From positions 62,001 to 126,000 of the forward strand of contig NZ_FTMS01000002.1 of NCBI RefSeq assembly GCF_900156105.1: a stretch of 64,000 bases of DNA, in the 5' to 3' direction. Numbering within the stretch: the stretch's first letter is position 1; each line of letters opens with the position of its first letter. Below, one piece after another: positions 16,690 through 26,785 of this stretch. Source of the stretch: Alkalispirochaeta americana. Lineage in GTDB: Bacteria; Spirochaetota; Spirochaetia; DSM-27196; Alkalispirochaetaceae. Position numbers and translations under genes: made by a program. Below the pieces are notes generated by a model. It had not been told where the DNA came from. It made no database searches and worked only from the letters and a program-made list of their open reading frames with translations.

Positions 16690-19600
16690 GATTCTCCCGA
16701 TCCCTACCGGCGATGTTCCTGCTGATTCTGGCGGGAGCCAGCGTACAACCCTTCTCTGTTGCTGCCCAGATTACGCAATATTTTGAGCAACCCCGGGCGC
16801 TGACCGACGACAACTCCCACTATCCCCGGATACTGGCCACGGATAGCCAGCTGCTCGTTTTGTATCAGCAGGTGTTGCGGCCTGATGCCAATGGCGATCA
16901 GGGGGAGATGTATCTCTCTGTTCTTTATTCCCGGGACGGGCGAGAGTGGGGTCGGCGGGAGCAACGACTGGGGCCGTTCCCCTTTAGTGGTTCTGCTGTG
17001 CCCATGATCTACTCTGCTGTAGTTTCCGGGGACAATATCATCTACGTGGCGATCACTGCTTCGGCCGAGGAGACTCTCATCTTTCGATCCCTTGATGAGG
17101 GGGCCTCTTTCCAGGAAGTCCACAGTGTATCGACGGAACGGACCAACGTGGCACCCTCTCTGACAGAGATGTCTGACGGGTCTGTCACGCTCTTCGTTAA
17201 CAGAAATCTGGATGGACGCCAGCAGATTGTCTATCTCACCTCCCGTGACGGTTTGGCATGGAGTGATGCCCGCCCTCTGGACAGGGATTCTGCCACGGGC
17301 CTTTCCTTTCTGCCGAGCCACGGAGCAACAGAGGAGAGAGACTTTGTTGTCTACCAGGGATTGAACATCTCCGAACGGAGTACTTACCAGCTCTATATGG
17401 CAGAGAGCCGCGACGGGGGCGAGAGCTGGGTATCCCGGGGAAGGATCACAACCTTTTTTGATACTGCCCAAACCGATAACCCCGATCTCTATGACAACCA
17501 GCGCCCCCACCTGGCCGTGCATCCCGTCACAGGCGAGTTGTACCTGACCTGGGAACGGCGTTTCCAGACGGGGAACCCCCAGATATACCTTCAAACCTTT
17601 CATCCCGACGGGGAGCCCACGGGGTTCCTTGAAGAGGTGACGGGCCGGTTTGAGGCTGCCCGTTCGCCCCGCCTCACCTTTGATGGAGATGAGCCGGTTC
17701 TGGTCTGGTTTACCAGCCCTTCCGGGAACAGCCGAATCGTTCTGGGACGGCCCGGCCGGTTCCGCTGGGAATCCGAAACGGTGAGTCCTGCCGTGGGAGA
17801 AGCTTCATTTGCCGAGGCTCTTCGCTATCAGGATCAGCTCCATCTGATCTGGCAACGGCGGTCCGGGCGCTGGGGGGCTTCGGTGGTGTACAAAGAGCCT
17901 GATCAGCATGTGAATCCACCGACGTTGCTTGCTTCAAACTTCCGGGCAGGCGAGCGAAGTTCCCGTTCTGGCATTACTGTGAATGTCCAGGATCCGCCCG
18001 ATGCTTCGGGAATCAGGGGCTATTCCTGGGCGTGGTCGCAGGAGCCTGATGTGGACGTTCCCAAGGAGATAATGCAGCGAGTCCCCGATCGGAGCATTCG
18101 CGTTGCGGCTGACCAGGATGGAACGTGGTATCTCCGGGTGAGGGCGACCGATTTCGCCGGAAACTGGTCAGAGCCAACCCGGATCGACTACTTTCGTGAT
18201 ACGACCCCGCCGGGTCCGGTGGTCTTTCCCCCGCCGACTTTGGACGAGAAGGGATATCTCACTGCGAATACCTTCGAAGTGGGCTGGCTCCCTCCTGAGG
18301 ATGAGGAGTATCTGGGAGGATACAGCGTTCGTCTGGACTATCTCTCCTCCAATCCCGATGCAGTACTGGAGGAGATTCCTTCCCTTCCGCTCCAGCCTCG
18401 GGTTACAACGGGAGTGCCTTCTCTTCGCCGGAGCAATGTCCCCGACGGGTTGTGGCTTCTTACGGTGGCGGCCCTCGATTCAGTGGGCAATGTGGGCCCC
18501 AGCCGGGCTCTGCCGCTACGCACCAACAAGGCGATTCCCTCGACACGAATATTCGGGGCCACCCTGGAGCGGGATCGCCTGGGACGTCCCAGTCTTGTGA
18601 TTCTGGGAAGAGGCTTTCAGACCAACGGCACGATTCGCCAGGTTATCCTGGACCGTGACGGGACCCCCCCATACGATTACGAGTTTAATCTCTGGCAGGA
18701 TGATTTTATTCTTCGTGACGACAGGACAATCGAAGAGGTCCGTCTGGGCGATGTTGCCACCGGAGAGTATCGCCTCGGGCTTGTTCACGCCGAGCGGGGA
18801 ATCACCTTCGCAGCGGAGCCTCTGCGCTTCACTCCCCAGGGGGTTATTCAATTTGGCGACTTCCGCCCCCGATCCAGGCAGGGCTTTACCCACCAGGAAG
18901 CTTCCCGCTATCCATGGACTTCCCAGGATCTTGTCTACGGAGCAATGCTCCTGGCGGCAGGGCTGCTGATGGTAATTTCCCTGGTCCGCCTCTATTTTAT
19001 AGGTCGGGAGATTACGCGGCTCAACCGGGAGGCTCGTTCGCTTGTTACCGGCAGGGCCGTGGATGATTTGATTTCTGTTTCGGAAAGGGCACAGCGTATG
19101 AAAGTTCAGGGAATCGGCTTGAGAATCAAGTTCGCCTTCTTTGTGGTTCTTCTGGTAGCGAGCGTTGTGCTGGGAGTTTCGGTCTCCTTGATCCGCACCG
19201 TTCGCATCCGCCAGGAGGGGATTCTTGTGGGAGGGTTGCAGGAACGGATAGAACTGCTTTTGGAAGGGCAGGTAACAGGGGCTCGGCCAGCCCTTCAAAA
19301 CCCCCAGCTTAACCTGGATCAGCTTCAGAACCTGACCGAGCAGGGGGAAGCCATGGGCGAATCCCTCTATGTGACGATAACCGGCCTGGATGATCTGGGA
19401 AACAACGAAACCGTCTTTGCCACGAGTGACCCCAAGATTACCGCCGGTGATCGGGTGGACACCGATGATTATATTGTAGGAGTCTCGAAGATAACTGACG
19501 AGATATCTCCCCTGGTGGAGGATCTGGCGGTCCAGTTAAACGGGGAGGCTCATCGGGAGTTGGGAGAAATCCCGGGGGAGCTGGAAGAGCTGTCCCGTCA

Positions 19601-21302
19601 GGCCCAGCAGATGATCCTTCGCGGAGCTGGCGAAGATGAAATTGCCCGAATAGACCAGGTTCGTAACGAATTGTTGCAGCGGGCCCGGGCACGACTGGCT
19701 GATCTGGCCGGGCCTACCCGAAGTTACCCGGTCTTTGATCCCGAACGTATCAGCAGTGACCAGACAACCTTTGTTTTCTACCGTCCGGTCCTGGAGATCG
19801 TGCCCGGGGCTGACGCATCATTCCGGGATTACTACCGGGGAACGATTCGTGTTGCCGTGACGACCCAGCCCATCCTGGACGAGATGGCAGCCACCCAGCG
19901 GCAGCTGGTGATTGCTGCTCTGGTAGTGGCGGGAGTCGCCGTGGCTCTGGGAATCCTGGGTGCTTATATCTTGGCGACGGTCATTGTTATTCCAATCACA
20001 AAGCTGGTGAATCTGGTGGAGATAATTACCGAGACCGAGGATAAGGCTTCGCTGAAGGAGACCCGGCTCTCCTTGAAAGGTCGGGACGAACTGAAGGTTC
20101 TGGCCGACTCCATAAACACCATGACCCAGGGGCTGGTCAAGGCAGCCGAGGCAAACAAGGACTTGCTCTTCGGAAAGGAGACACAGAAGGCCTTTATCCC
20201 GCTGAAACGTCTCTCGGATGATGTGAAACACTCCTACGGCGAGATGGATGTTCCGGGGGCGTATTTTTTCGGCTATTACGAGGGAGCCAAGGGTGTTTCG
20301 GGAGACTATTTCACCTATCAGAAACTGAGCGATCGCTTTTACGCCATGATAAAATGCGACGTGGCGGGAAAGGGAATCCCCGCAGCGTTGATCATGGTGC
20401 AGGTAGCAACGGTGTTCCAGAACTATTTCCGTGGCTGGACCGTCAAGAGTCCAGGCCTTGATCTTTCTTCAATGGTTCTCCGGGTGAATGATGTAGTGGC
20501 TGCCCAGCAGTTCAAAGGACGTTTTGCCGCCCTTACAGCGGGGATCCTGGACGTAAAGACGGGGGCTTTCTATACGGCCAACGCTGGCGACAACCAGCTT
20601 CACATTTATCGCGAGGCTTCCCGAACCGTAGACCAGCTGGCTATCCCCGGTGGACCCGCCTCGGGAATGTTCAGTAGCGACGATATGCCTGTGACCTTCC
20701 CCCAGGAGATGAAAACCGTCTCCTCGGGAGACGTGCTGCTTCTTTTTACCGATGGAGTCGAGGAAGCAAAACGCCTTTTGCGGAACAAGCTGTTTCAGCC
20801 CATGGTGGTTACTCAGGATATGATCGACAAAAACCTGGTTCCCCAGGATCTGGGGCTTGGTCATGATGGTGAGGAGTTCACGATCCAGAGAATCCACGAC
20901 ATTATCGTGGCGGTTCAGACGGGGGGGCGTTACCGGCTGGAAAAGATTCTGAATCCTCTGGAAGGGGAGGTGCTGGAGTTTGATTTCAGCACCTGCGATC
21001 CTGGGGGCAAGGATCTTACTTTGGCGGTTATCGCAGCGGAAAAAATATTTCGCCTCTACCGGGATCCTGCTGCCGGGCCCCGGGACCGGGTGAGGGTGGA
21101 CCGCCTGGTGGACCAGTTTCTGGAGAAGCACTTTCTGCAGTACCGGGAATATTTTGGTCATCCCGAGGATAGCCCTTCCGAGGAGGGAGGTTCCCCGGAG
21201 GAGAAATCCTCCTCGGAACGCGACCCGTACCGCACCTTTTCACACCTTCGTGAGGATGAGCAGTACGACGACCTGACTATGCTCGTGGTACGGCGCAAAT
21301 AA
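16686..21302 (+). CDS. Membrane sensor with Asp-box propeller, HAMP and PP2C/SpoIIE phosphatase
   Basis: A 1538-residue sensor. A signal peptide (to about residue 27) is followed by a periplasmic domain with four sialidase-type Asp-boxes: YSRDGREWG, SLDEGASF, TSRDGLAWS and SRDGGESW (residues about 80-250). These suggest a BNR beta-propeller. A Fn3-like section follows, then membrane helices near 750-770, 810-835 and 1073-1102 with a second extracytoplasmic domain between the last two. A HAMP linker leads to a C-terminal PP2C/SpoIIE serine phosphatase (about 1190-1537) with its metal-site motifs intact: SGDYF, CDVAGKGIPAA, NAGDNQ, FTDGVEEA and DDLTMLVV. RsbU-type phosphatases act on anti-sigma antagonists; no partner kinase or antagonist gene is in the window. 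Confidence 0.88.
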   Translation: MRFSRSLPAMFLLILAGASVQPFSVAAQITQYFEQPRALTDDNSHYPRILATDSQLLVLYQQVLRPDANGDQGEMYLSVLYSRDGREWGRREQRLGPFPFSGSAVPMIYSAVVSGDNIIYVAITASAEETLIFRSLDEGASFQEVHSVSTERTNVAPSLTEMSDGSVTLFVNRNLDGRQQIVYLTSRDGLAWSDARPLDRDSATGLSFLPSHGATEERDFVVYQGLNISERSTYQLYMAESRDGGESWVSRGRITTFFDTAQTDNPDLYDNQRPHLAVHPVTGELYLTWERRFQTGNPQIYLQTFHPDGEPTGFLEEVTGRFEAARSPRLTFDGDEPVLVWFTSPSGNSRIVLGRPGRFRWESETVSPAVGEASFAEALRYQDQLHLIWQRRSGRWGASVVYKEPDQHVNPPTLLASNFRAGERSSRSGITVNVQDPPDASGIRGYSWAWSQEPDVDVPKEIMQRVPDRSIRVAADQDGTWYLRVRATDFAGNWSEPTRIDYFRDTTPPGPVVFPPPTLDEKGYLTANTFEVGWLPPEDEEYLGGYSVRLDYLSSNPDAVLEEIPSLPLQPRVTTGVPSLRRSNVPDGLWLLTVAALDSVGNVGPSRALPLRTNKAIPSTRIFGATLERDRLGRPSLVILGRGFQTNGTIRQVILDRDGTPPYDYEFNLWQDDFILRDDRTIEEVRLGDVATGEYRLGLVHAERGITFAAEPLRFTPQGVIQFGDFRPRSRQGFTHQEASRYPWTSQDLVYGAMLLAAGLLMVISLVRLYFIGREITRLNREARSLVTGRAVDDLISVSERAQRMKVQGIGLRIKFAFFVVLLVASVVLGVSVSLIRTVRIRQEGILVGGLQERIELLLEGQVTGARPALQNPQLNLDQLQNLTEQGEAMGESLYVTITGLDDLGNNETVFATSDPKITAGDRVDTDDYIVGVSKITDEISPLVEDLAVQLNGEAHRELGEIPGELEELSRQAQQMILRGAGEDEIARIDQVRNELLQRARARLADLAGPTRSYPVFDPERISSDQTTFVFYRPVLEIVPGADASFRDYYRGTIRVAVTTQPILDEMAATQRQLVIAALVVAGVAVALGILGAYILATVIVIPITKLVNLVEIITETEDKASLKETRLSLKGRDELKVLADSINTMTQGLVKAAEANKDLLFGKETQKAFIPLKRLSDDVKHSYGEMDVPGAYFFGYYEGAKGVSGDYFTYQKLSDRFYAMIKCDVAGKGIPAALIMVQVATVFQNYFRGWTVKSPGLDLSSMVLRVNDVVAAQQFKGRFAALTAGILDVKTGAFYTANAGDNQLHIYREASRTVDQLAIPGGPASGMFSSDDMPVTFPQEMKTVSSGDVLLLFTDGVEEAKRLLRNKLFQPMVVTQDMIDKNLVPQDLGLGHDGEEFTIQRIHDIIVAVQTGGRYRLEKILNPLEGEVLEFDFSTCDPGGKDLTLAVIAAEKIFRLYRDPAAGPRDRVRVDRLVDQFLEKHFLQYREYFGHPEDSPSEEGGSPEEKSSSERDPYRTFSHLREDEQYDDLTMLVVRRK

Positions 21303-21397
21303 GAGGATCATCACGCTGGTTTTACAGCAAGGATTCCTTCTTGTGGCGGGGGGCGGAGGCGACCAGAGGCCAGGACAGGAGGGTGAAGGGAAAAGGG

Positions 21398-22159
21398 CTA
21401 GCGGGGCGCAGTACGGCGCATTTCGTGATAGAGGAGGACAACCACGGGATGAAGAAGCCCCTCCTCAACGGCCTGGGCCAGATTCCCGGGAAGGTTGCCC
21501 TGTTTCATTGCTTTCGAGAGAATGCGGTAGGGTTTTTGTGTGATTTGCAGGCGCAGAAGCTCCACCACCCGTGCTGCGTGGTCGGGGTGCTCCTCCCAGA
21601 GCAGGCGGGTATCTTCCCCGCCGATAACAGAGTCCAGGGTAGGCTCTGACCGTTCCAGCCTTCGCACGACCAGTTCCAGGCGTTGAACAAAGGGATCTTC
21701 CTGAAAAACAACACCGTCTATCTTTGCCCGGAGGGAGAGCCTTCGTCGGGAAGCGCTTCGGGAACGCTCGAACTGACGGCCCACGGCAAGAAAGGTTATT
21801 ACTCCTGCGGCTGTGCTGCCCAGTAATTCGTCGACCAAAGGTATGGGGGTATGGACAACCAGAGCCAGAAAAAAGAAGACCACCAGGAACGCCCCCGAGG
21901 CGATGAGAAAGCGGGGAATGAAGCGTTTCTCGTTAATCCAGTCCCGCACGTCTTCTTCTATTTTGCGGTATAGTTCATTTCTCAACAGGGTGAGGGCTTC
22001 CACCCGAGGTTCGGCGCCGAAGAGGCCCTCCACCGGGGTCGCTGAGGTTACCTGCAGAAGCGCCCCCCGTTTCATGAAAGGATGAAGAAAGAGGGCTGTT
22101 CCATCACACAACGAGATATGATAGAGAGTTACCGGAGGTGCGACGGTGCTCGTTTGCAT
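21398..22159 (-). CDS. Hypothetical protein with two membrane segments
   Basis: A 253-residue protein I do not recognise. After about 75 mixed residues come two adjacent hydrophobic segments (FLIASGAFLVVFFFLALVV, then LLGSTAAGVITFLAVG). A basic stretch (ERSRSASRRRLSLRAK) follows, and then a helical C-terminal half that is probably cytoplasmic. No catalytic motif is visible. The start is uncertain: ATG 22159 has no Shine-Dalgarno, and the ATG 28 codons in (MKRGALLQV) is possible. The gene stands alone between the convergent PP2C gene and the divergent MIF-like gene. The 95 bp between it and the PP2C gene shows nothing I can name. Confidence 0.6.
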   Translation of the reverse strand: MQTSTVAPPVTLYHISLCDGTALFLHPFMKRGALLQVTSATPVEGLFGAEPRVEALTLLRNELYRKIEEDVRDWINEKRFIPRFLIASGAFLVVFFFLALVVHTPIPLVDELLGSTAAGVITFLAVGRQFERSRSASRRRLSLRAKIDGVVFQEDPFVQRLELVVRRLERSEPTLDSVIGGEDTRLLWEEHPDHAARVVELLRLQITQKPYRILSKAMKQGNLPGNLAQAVEEGLLHPVVVLLYHEMRRTAPR

Positions 22160-22339
22160 GATACCCGGAAAGGTACGGTGGCAGGCGGTTCCTCGTCAAG
22201 AGGCCTTTGTATTTGCGAAAAATGGCGTATTAGCGATAAGAGTGTCTTCTTTTCGCCGATGCTTCCCGCAGAGGCCCGTCCCGGGCTATCATATCTTGCC
22301 TGGACGGAGTAAACTAGCCCGCCAGGAGGAGAGTTGTCG

Positions 22340-22690
22340 ATGCCCGTTTTACATATTACTACTAACCAGACCATTCCCGCAGAGGACCGCTCCGGGGTGC
22401 TCCTTGCTGCCTCCACAACGGTGTCGGAGATGTTGGGAAAACCCGAATCGTACGTGATGGTTCATCTTGAAGATTGTCAGGATCTTTCCTTCGGAGGAAC
22501 TTCAGATCCCACCTGCATCATGCAGCTCAAGAGCCTGGGGCTTCCCGAGGAACAGACCGCTGATTTCTCAAGCCGTCTCTGCGATTTTGCTGATGTCCAC
22601 CTGAGCGTCGAGCCTGATCGAACCTACATAGAGTTCATCAATCCCCCCCGGCACATGTGGGGGTACGATCGGCATACTTTTCAGCGCTAA
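22340..22690 (+). CDS. MIF-family tautomerase homologue
   Basis: A 116-residue protein closely resembling macrophage migration inhibitory factor and D-dopachrome tautomerase. The initiator ATG at 22340 is followed directly by Pro2, which after Met removal is the catalytic N-terminal proline of the superfamily. The strong AGGAGGAG Shine-Dalgarno 8 nt upstream fixes this start over a TTG two codons earlier. Other family blocks are GKPESYVMVHL (with the active-site Lys34), FGGTSDP and EPDRTYIEF. The CXXC pair of mammalian MIF is absent (PTCIMQL). The predicted activity is keto-enol tautomerisation of phenylpyruvate-like substrates; the cellular role is unknown. The gene appears monocistronic. 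Confidence 0.9.
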   Translation: MPVLHITTNQTIPAEDRSGVLLAASTTVSEMLGKPESYVMVHLEDCQDLSFGGTSDPTCIMQLKSLGLPEEQTADFSSRLCDFADVHLSVEPDRTYIEFINPPRHMWGYDRHTFQR

Positions 22691-22705
22691 AAGAGGTCGG
22701 TCAGA

Positions 22706-22715
22706 GTAACGTTAC
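22706..22715. repeat. 10-bp perfect palindrome upstream of glnS
   Basis: GTAACGTTAC is a perfect 10-bp palindrome in the 94-bp gap between the MIF-like gene and glnS, about 70 bp before the glnS start. It could be a regulator site or chance. Confidence 0.35.
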
Positions 22716-22784
22716 GCTATCGATGCCCGATTGAAGGAAAACCGGCCCTGTGGCGGTATTATTTTTTCAGGAGAGAGACCTGCC

Positions 22785-24539
22785 ATGATTGATTCCCCAA
22801 AGGATTCCCCCCGGGAACCCTCAGAATGTATTGGTAACGCCGATTCAATCGCCGATGGTGATTCCACCGGCGGCACTGATTTTATTCGCACAATTATCAA
22901 CGACGATCTTCGCAGCGGCCAGATGCAGAGTGTGGTGCACACACGATTTCCCCCCGAGCCAAACGGATACCTCCATATCGGTCACGCCAAATCGATCATC
23001 CTCAATTTTGGTATCGCCCAGGAATACAAGGGGCTGTGCAATCTCCGTTTTGACGACACAAACCCCGTTAAAGAGGATACGGAGTTTGTCGATTCCATTA
23101 TGGAGGATATCGGCTGGCTCGGTTTTGACTGGGAAGACCGGTTGTTTTTTGCCTCTGATTATTTTGAACAACTCTACCAGTGGGCCGAGTGGCTCATTGG
23201 CCAGGGCCACGCCTATGTGGATGAGCTCTCGGCAGAGGAAATCCGTTTGTACCGGGGAACGCCCACGGAACCGGGAAAAAACAGCCCCTGGAGGGATCGC
23301 CCCCGGGAGGAGAGCCTCGATATGTTTCGCCGAATGCGGCAGGGGGAGTTTCCCGATGGCCACTGCATTCTGCGTGCCAAAATTGATATGGCTCACCCCA
23401 ATATCAACATGAGAGACCCCGCTTTGTACCGGATACGGCATGTCCATCATCACCGCACGGGTGATACCTGGTGTATTTACCCCACCTACGATTTTGCCCA
23501 CGGCCAGTCCGATGCCCTGGAAGGAATCACCCATTCCATCTGTACTCTGGAGTTTGAGAATCATCGGCCTCTCTATGATTGGCTCCTGGAGACCTTGCCC
23601 GTTCCGCACCGGCCCAGACAAATCGAGTTTGCCCGTCTGAACCTGACCTGGACAGTTATGAGCAAGCGCAAGCTCCTTCGGCTGGTCCAGGAACAGCACG
23701 TGGACGGGTGGGATGATCCGCGCATGCCGACGATCTGCGGGTTGCGGCGTCGTGGGTATACGCCGCAGGCGATCAAGGATTTCTGCGCACGTATTGGTGT
23801 CTCCAAGACCAACAGCACCGTGGATCTGGCTCTTCTGGAATTTTCCCTCCGGGAAGATTTGAATGCCCGGGCACCTCGCTACATGGGCGTGGTGGATCCT
23901 GTAAAGCTGGTTATCACGAATTGGCCTCAGGGTACGGTCGATTATTTCGACGCATCCACCAGCCCCGACGATCCCGAGGGAGAGAAGCGGCGCCTTCCCT
24001 TTTCAGGGGAATTATACGTGGAGCGGGAAGACTACATGGATGATCCGCCCCGTAAGTGGTTTCGTCTGGGGCCGGGCAGGGAAGTGCGCCTGAAGTTTGC
24101 CTACTATGTCACGTGCCAGGACGTGGTGCGCGACGAAGCGGGGGTTCTCCGGGAGATCCACTGTACCTACGATCCCGAGAGCAGGGGCGGCGATACTCCC
24201 GACGGACGGAAGGTGAAGGGGACGATTCACTGGGTCTCGGCAGCCGAGGCGGTTCCCGCGGAGATTCGACTCTACGAGACCCTTTTTGACCGGGAGAATC
24301 CCGAGGAGGTCGAGGATTTCACGGAAGCCCTGAATCCCCGTTCTCTTCAAGTGAGCCAGGGCTATGTGGAGCCTGCTCTTGCACAGATAGAGCCGGGAAG
24401 GTCGGTGCAGTTCCTCCGCATGGGATATTTTTGTCGTGATATCCGGGATGGTCAGGGAGAGATGCCGGTTTTCAACAGATCGGTCACTCTGAAGGACGCC
24501 TGGGCGCGGATTATCCGCAACAAGCGGGAGAACGAATAG
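22785..24539 (+). CDS. glnS: Glutaminyl-tRNA synthetase
   Basis: A class I aminoacyl-tRNA synthetase charging tRNA-Gln directly, 584 residues. The HIGH signature lies in [15 protein letters not shown] (HIGH at 64-67), and the KMSKS-equivalent is VMSKRKL (about 291-297). [16 protein letters not shown] and the C-terminal beta-barrel anticodon-binding region are typical of GlnRS rather than GluRS. About 30 N-terminal residues, rich in Asp, Ser and Gly, precede the conserved core. The ATG at 22785 has a good AGGAGAGAG 7 nt upstream. A terminator follows. The presence of GlnRS means direct Gln-tRNA formation, though an amidotransferase elsewhere is not excluded. Confidence 0.97.
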   Translation: MIDSPKDSPREPSECIGNADSIADGDSTGGTDFIRTIINDDLRSGQMQSVVHTRFPPEPNGYLHIGHAKSIILNFGIAQEYKGLCNLRFDDTNPVKEDTEFVDSIMEDIGWLGFDWEDRLFFASDYFEQLYQWAEWLIGQGHAYVDELSAEEIRLYRGTPTEPGKNSPWRDRPREESLDMFRRMRQGEFPDGHCILRAKIDMAHPNINMRDPALYRIRHVHHHRTGDTWCIYPTYDFAHGQSDALEGITHSICTLEFENHRPLYDWLLETLPVPHRPRQIEFARLNLTWTVMSKRKLLRLVQEQHVDGWDDPRMPTICGLRRRGYTPQAIKDFCARIGVSKTNSTVDLALLEFSLREDLNARAPRYMGVVDPVKLVITNWPQGTVDYFDASTSPDDPEGEKRRLPFSGELYVEREDYMDDPPRKWFRLGPGREVRLKFAYYVTCQDVVRDEAGVLREIHCTYDPESRGGDTPDGRKVKGTIHWVSAAEAVPAEIRLYETLFDRENPEEVEDFTEALNPRSLQVSQGYVEPALAQIEPGRSVQFLRMGYFCRDIRDGQGEMPVFNRSVTLKDAWARIIRNKRENE

Positions 24540-24566
24540 GGAATCTTTTGGTCCTCCCGTGCCGAG

Positions 24567-24614
24567 TCGCCCCGTGCTTGCCCCCCCGTGTGAGGGTGCA
24601 GCCGGGGCGATTTT
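24567..24614 (+). terminator. Terminator after glnS
   Basis: TCGCCCCG (24567-24574) pairs perfectly with CGGGGCGA (24603-24610), followed by TTTT. The loop holds further C-rich and G-rich pairing. On the opposite strand there is no T-run, so it chiefly serves glnS although leuD converges on it. Confidence 0.7.
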
Positions 24615-24627
24615 GGTCTAAAGCGTC

Positions 24628-25245
24628 TTACGCCGGGAACTCAGCCAGATAGGGCAGGCGCCGGGCTGTGTCTTCTATCTGCTCTGCATGAGAAAGCAGA
24701 ACAGATGTGGAATCCCAGCTCCCCGCGATGAAGGCGCTGCGGTAGGCAGGATGCATGGAAAAGGTGAAGGTTTTCCCCCCGCAGCGAACTTCGCCGGCCG
24801 GAAGATCCATCTCCACCCGCAGGGACGCATCCTCCTCGATGCAGCGCATCAGTTCGGCCATGGCGGAGCTCTCCAGGGTAACTGCCGGGACGCCCAGGGC
24901 GGTGCAGTTTCCGGCAAAGATTTCTGCGAAGGACTCTCCCACAATGGCTCGTATTCCTGCACGCATGAGCGCCTGGGGAGCATGTTCGCGGGATGAGCCG
25001 CAACCGAAGTTCTTGTTTGCCAGAAGTATTTCTGCCCCCGAGAAACGCTCTTCATTAAAGGGGTGAGGTTTCGTGGTTCCCCCTTCGTCGTAGCGAAGGT
25101 CGTAGAATGCGTACTGACCCAAGCCGTCGAAGGTCACCACTTTCATGAAGCGGGCCGGAATGATCTGGTCCGTGTCGATATCGTTGCCCCGGACAACCAC
25201 GGCCCGGCCTGTCACGTGTTTGATCGCTTGTTTCATCTCGTTCAT
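24628..25245 (-). CDS. leuD: 3-isopropylmalate dehydratase small subunit
   Basis: The swivelling domain of isopropylmalate isomerase, which works with LeuC to convert 2- to 3-isopropylmalate in leucine synthesis. The 205 residues contain GNDIDTDQIIPARF and NFGCGSSREHAPQAL, the diagnostic substrate-binding blocks. I chose the ATG at 25245 (MNEMKQAI), which has GAGGAG 4 nt upstream; an earlier ATG at 25266 overlaps the leuC stop (TAATG) and would add seven residues. This is the last gene of the minus-strand ilvB-ilvN-leuC-leuD group. Confidence 0.95.
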   Translation of the reverse strand: MNEMKQAIKHVTGRAVVVRGNDIDTDQIIPARFMKVVTFDGLGQYAFYDLRYDEGGTTKPHPFNEERFSGAEILLANKNFGCGSSREHAPQALMRAGIRAIVGESFAEIFAGNCTALGVPAVTLESSAMAELMRCIEEDASLRVEMDLPAGEVRCGGKTFTFSMHPAYRSAFIAGSWDSTSVLLSHAEQIEDTARRLPYLAEFPA

Positions 25246-25265
25246 GGTCTCCTCGCCTTCTGCCA

Positions 25266-26696
25266 TTACGCCTTCGGCCCGACGGCCTGGGGTGCATAGT
25301 CTCTCACGTCTACCACTTCCCCCTCGATCGCCGCAAGGGCAACCATGGCAGGACTCATTAAAAGCGTCCGTCCTTTGGGAGACCCCTGGCGGCCCACAAA
25401 GTTTCTGTTCGAGCTTGAGGCGGAGAGTTCGCGACCCTCGAGTTTGTCGGGGTTCATGGCAAGGCACATGGAGCAACCTGCGCCACGCCAATCAAAGCCA
25501 GCCTCTTGGAAAATTGTGTGAAGCCCCTCCCGTTCGGCCTGGAGAGCAACCCGTTTTGAACCGGGCACCACCATGGCTCGCACCGATTTTGCTACGGTGC
25601 GTCCCTGGACAAGGCGGGCTGCCTCGCGGAGATCGCTGATTCGCCCGTTGGTGCAACTCCCGATGAAGGCAACGTCTATCTTCTTGCCCAGAATGGGGTC
25701 GCGTTCGGCAAAGCCCATATGACCCAGGGCCTTTTCTGCGATATCGCGATCGTCCTGGGGGATGTCTTTCAAGGTGGGCATTCTGCCATCTACAGGAATT
25801 GCCTGGCCCGGGGTTATGCCCCAGGTAACCATGGGCTTCAGTGAGGTTGCGTCAAGCTCGTAGACATCGTCGTATTCCGCGTCGGGACCACTGGCAATCT
25901 GTTGCCAGTACTCTTTTGCACGCTCGAAGGATTCGCCCTGGGGGGCGTAGCGGCGGCCCTGAAGATAGGCAAAGGTGGTCTCATCGGGATTGATGTAGCC
26001 CACGCGAGCTCCTCCCTCAATACTCATGTTGCAGATCGTCATCCGCTCTTCCATGGAGAGTTGCCGGATTGCCTCGCCGTTGTACTCGTAGGCGTAGCCG
26101 ATGCCGCCGTTTACCCCCAGATCGGCGATGATTCGCAGGATGATATCCTTGGCGTACACTCCGGGTTGCAGGGAGCCCGTAACGTTGATCTTGCGTACTT
26201 TGGGTCTGCTCAGAGCCATGGTCTGGGTTGCCAGGACATCCCGGATTTGAGAGGTGCCGATCCCGAAGGCGATTGCTCCGAAGGCTCCGTGGGTTGAGGT
26301 GTGGCTGTCTCCGCAGGCAATGGTCATTCCCGGCTGGGTGAGGCCCAGTTCGGGGCCGATGATGTGGACAATGCCCTGATCGTCGGTATTGAGGCCGAAA
26401 AACTCGATTCCGTGTTTTTCGGTGTTCTTCTCCAGGGCTTGCATCATCTCTTCGGCCAGGCGGTCCTTGAAGGGGCGTTCCTGATTTGCCGTGGGGACAA
26501 TGTGATCCACCGTGGCAAAGGTTCTTTCCGGGTGGAGGACCGAAAGCCCCCGCTCTTCCAGCATTTGGAACGCTTGAGGAGAGGTGACCTCGTGGATCAG
26601 GTGCAGACCGATGAAGATCTGATCCTGCCCTGATTCCAGGGTTCCCACTTTGTGGAGATCCCAGACGGTGTTAAAGAGATTTTTTTTCTGCTGCAT
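25266..26696 (-). CDS. leuC: 3-isopropylmalate dehydratase large subunit
   Basis: The iron-sulfur subunit of isopropylmalate isomerase, 476 residues. It carries the aconitase-superfamily signatures [17 protein letters not shown] and FIGSCTNGR (near 345), and CSMC (near 405), whose cysteines hold the 4Fe-4S cluster. [13 protein letters not shown] is the usual active-site serine/arginine block. A GGAGG lies 10-11 nt before the ATG. An 89-bp gap separates it from ilvN, long enough for a separate promoter, though none stands out. leuA and leuB are not in this window. Confidence 0.97.
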   Translation of the reverse strand: MQQKKNLFNTVWDLHKVGTLESGQDQIFIGLHLIHEVTSPQAFQMLEERGLSVLHPERTFATVDHIVPTANQERPFKDRLAEEMMQALEKNTEKHGIEFFGLNTDDQGIVHIIGPELGLTQPGMTIACGDSHTSTHGAFGAIAFGIGTSQIRDVLATQTMALSRPKVRKINVTGSLQPGVYAKDIILRIIADLGVNGGIGYAYEYNGEAIRQLSMEERMTICNMSIEGGARVGYINPDETTFAYLQGRRYAPQGESFERAKEYWQQIASGPDAEYDDVYELDATSLKPMVTWGITPGQAIPVDGRMPTLKDIPQDDRDIAEKALGHMGFAERDPILGKKIDVAFIGSCTNGRISDLREAARLVQGRTVAKSVRAMVVPGSKRVALQAEREGLHTIFQEAGFDWRGAGCSMCLAMNPDKLEGRELSASSSNRNFVGRQGSPKGRTLLMSPAMVALAAIEGEVVDVRDYAPQAVGPKA

Positions 26697-26785
26697 CGTT
26701 TCTATTCCTCCCGGCCTTCCTGGCCGTGTGGTATTCCAGCGGGTGTGGTGCTCCGGCCCGTGGCAAACCCCGGGCCGCGTGGCGC

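Noticed and set aside
24541-24627. Bidirectional terminator serving both glnS and leuD
   Set aside because: Only the plus strand has a T-run after the stem; the minus strand lacks one.
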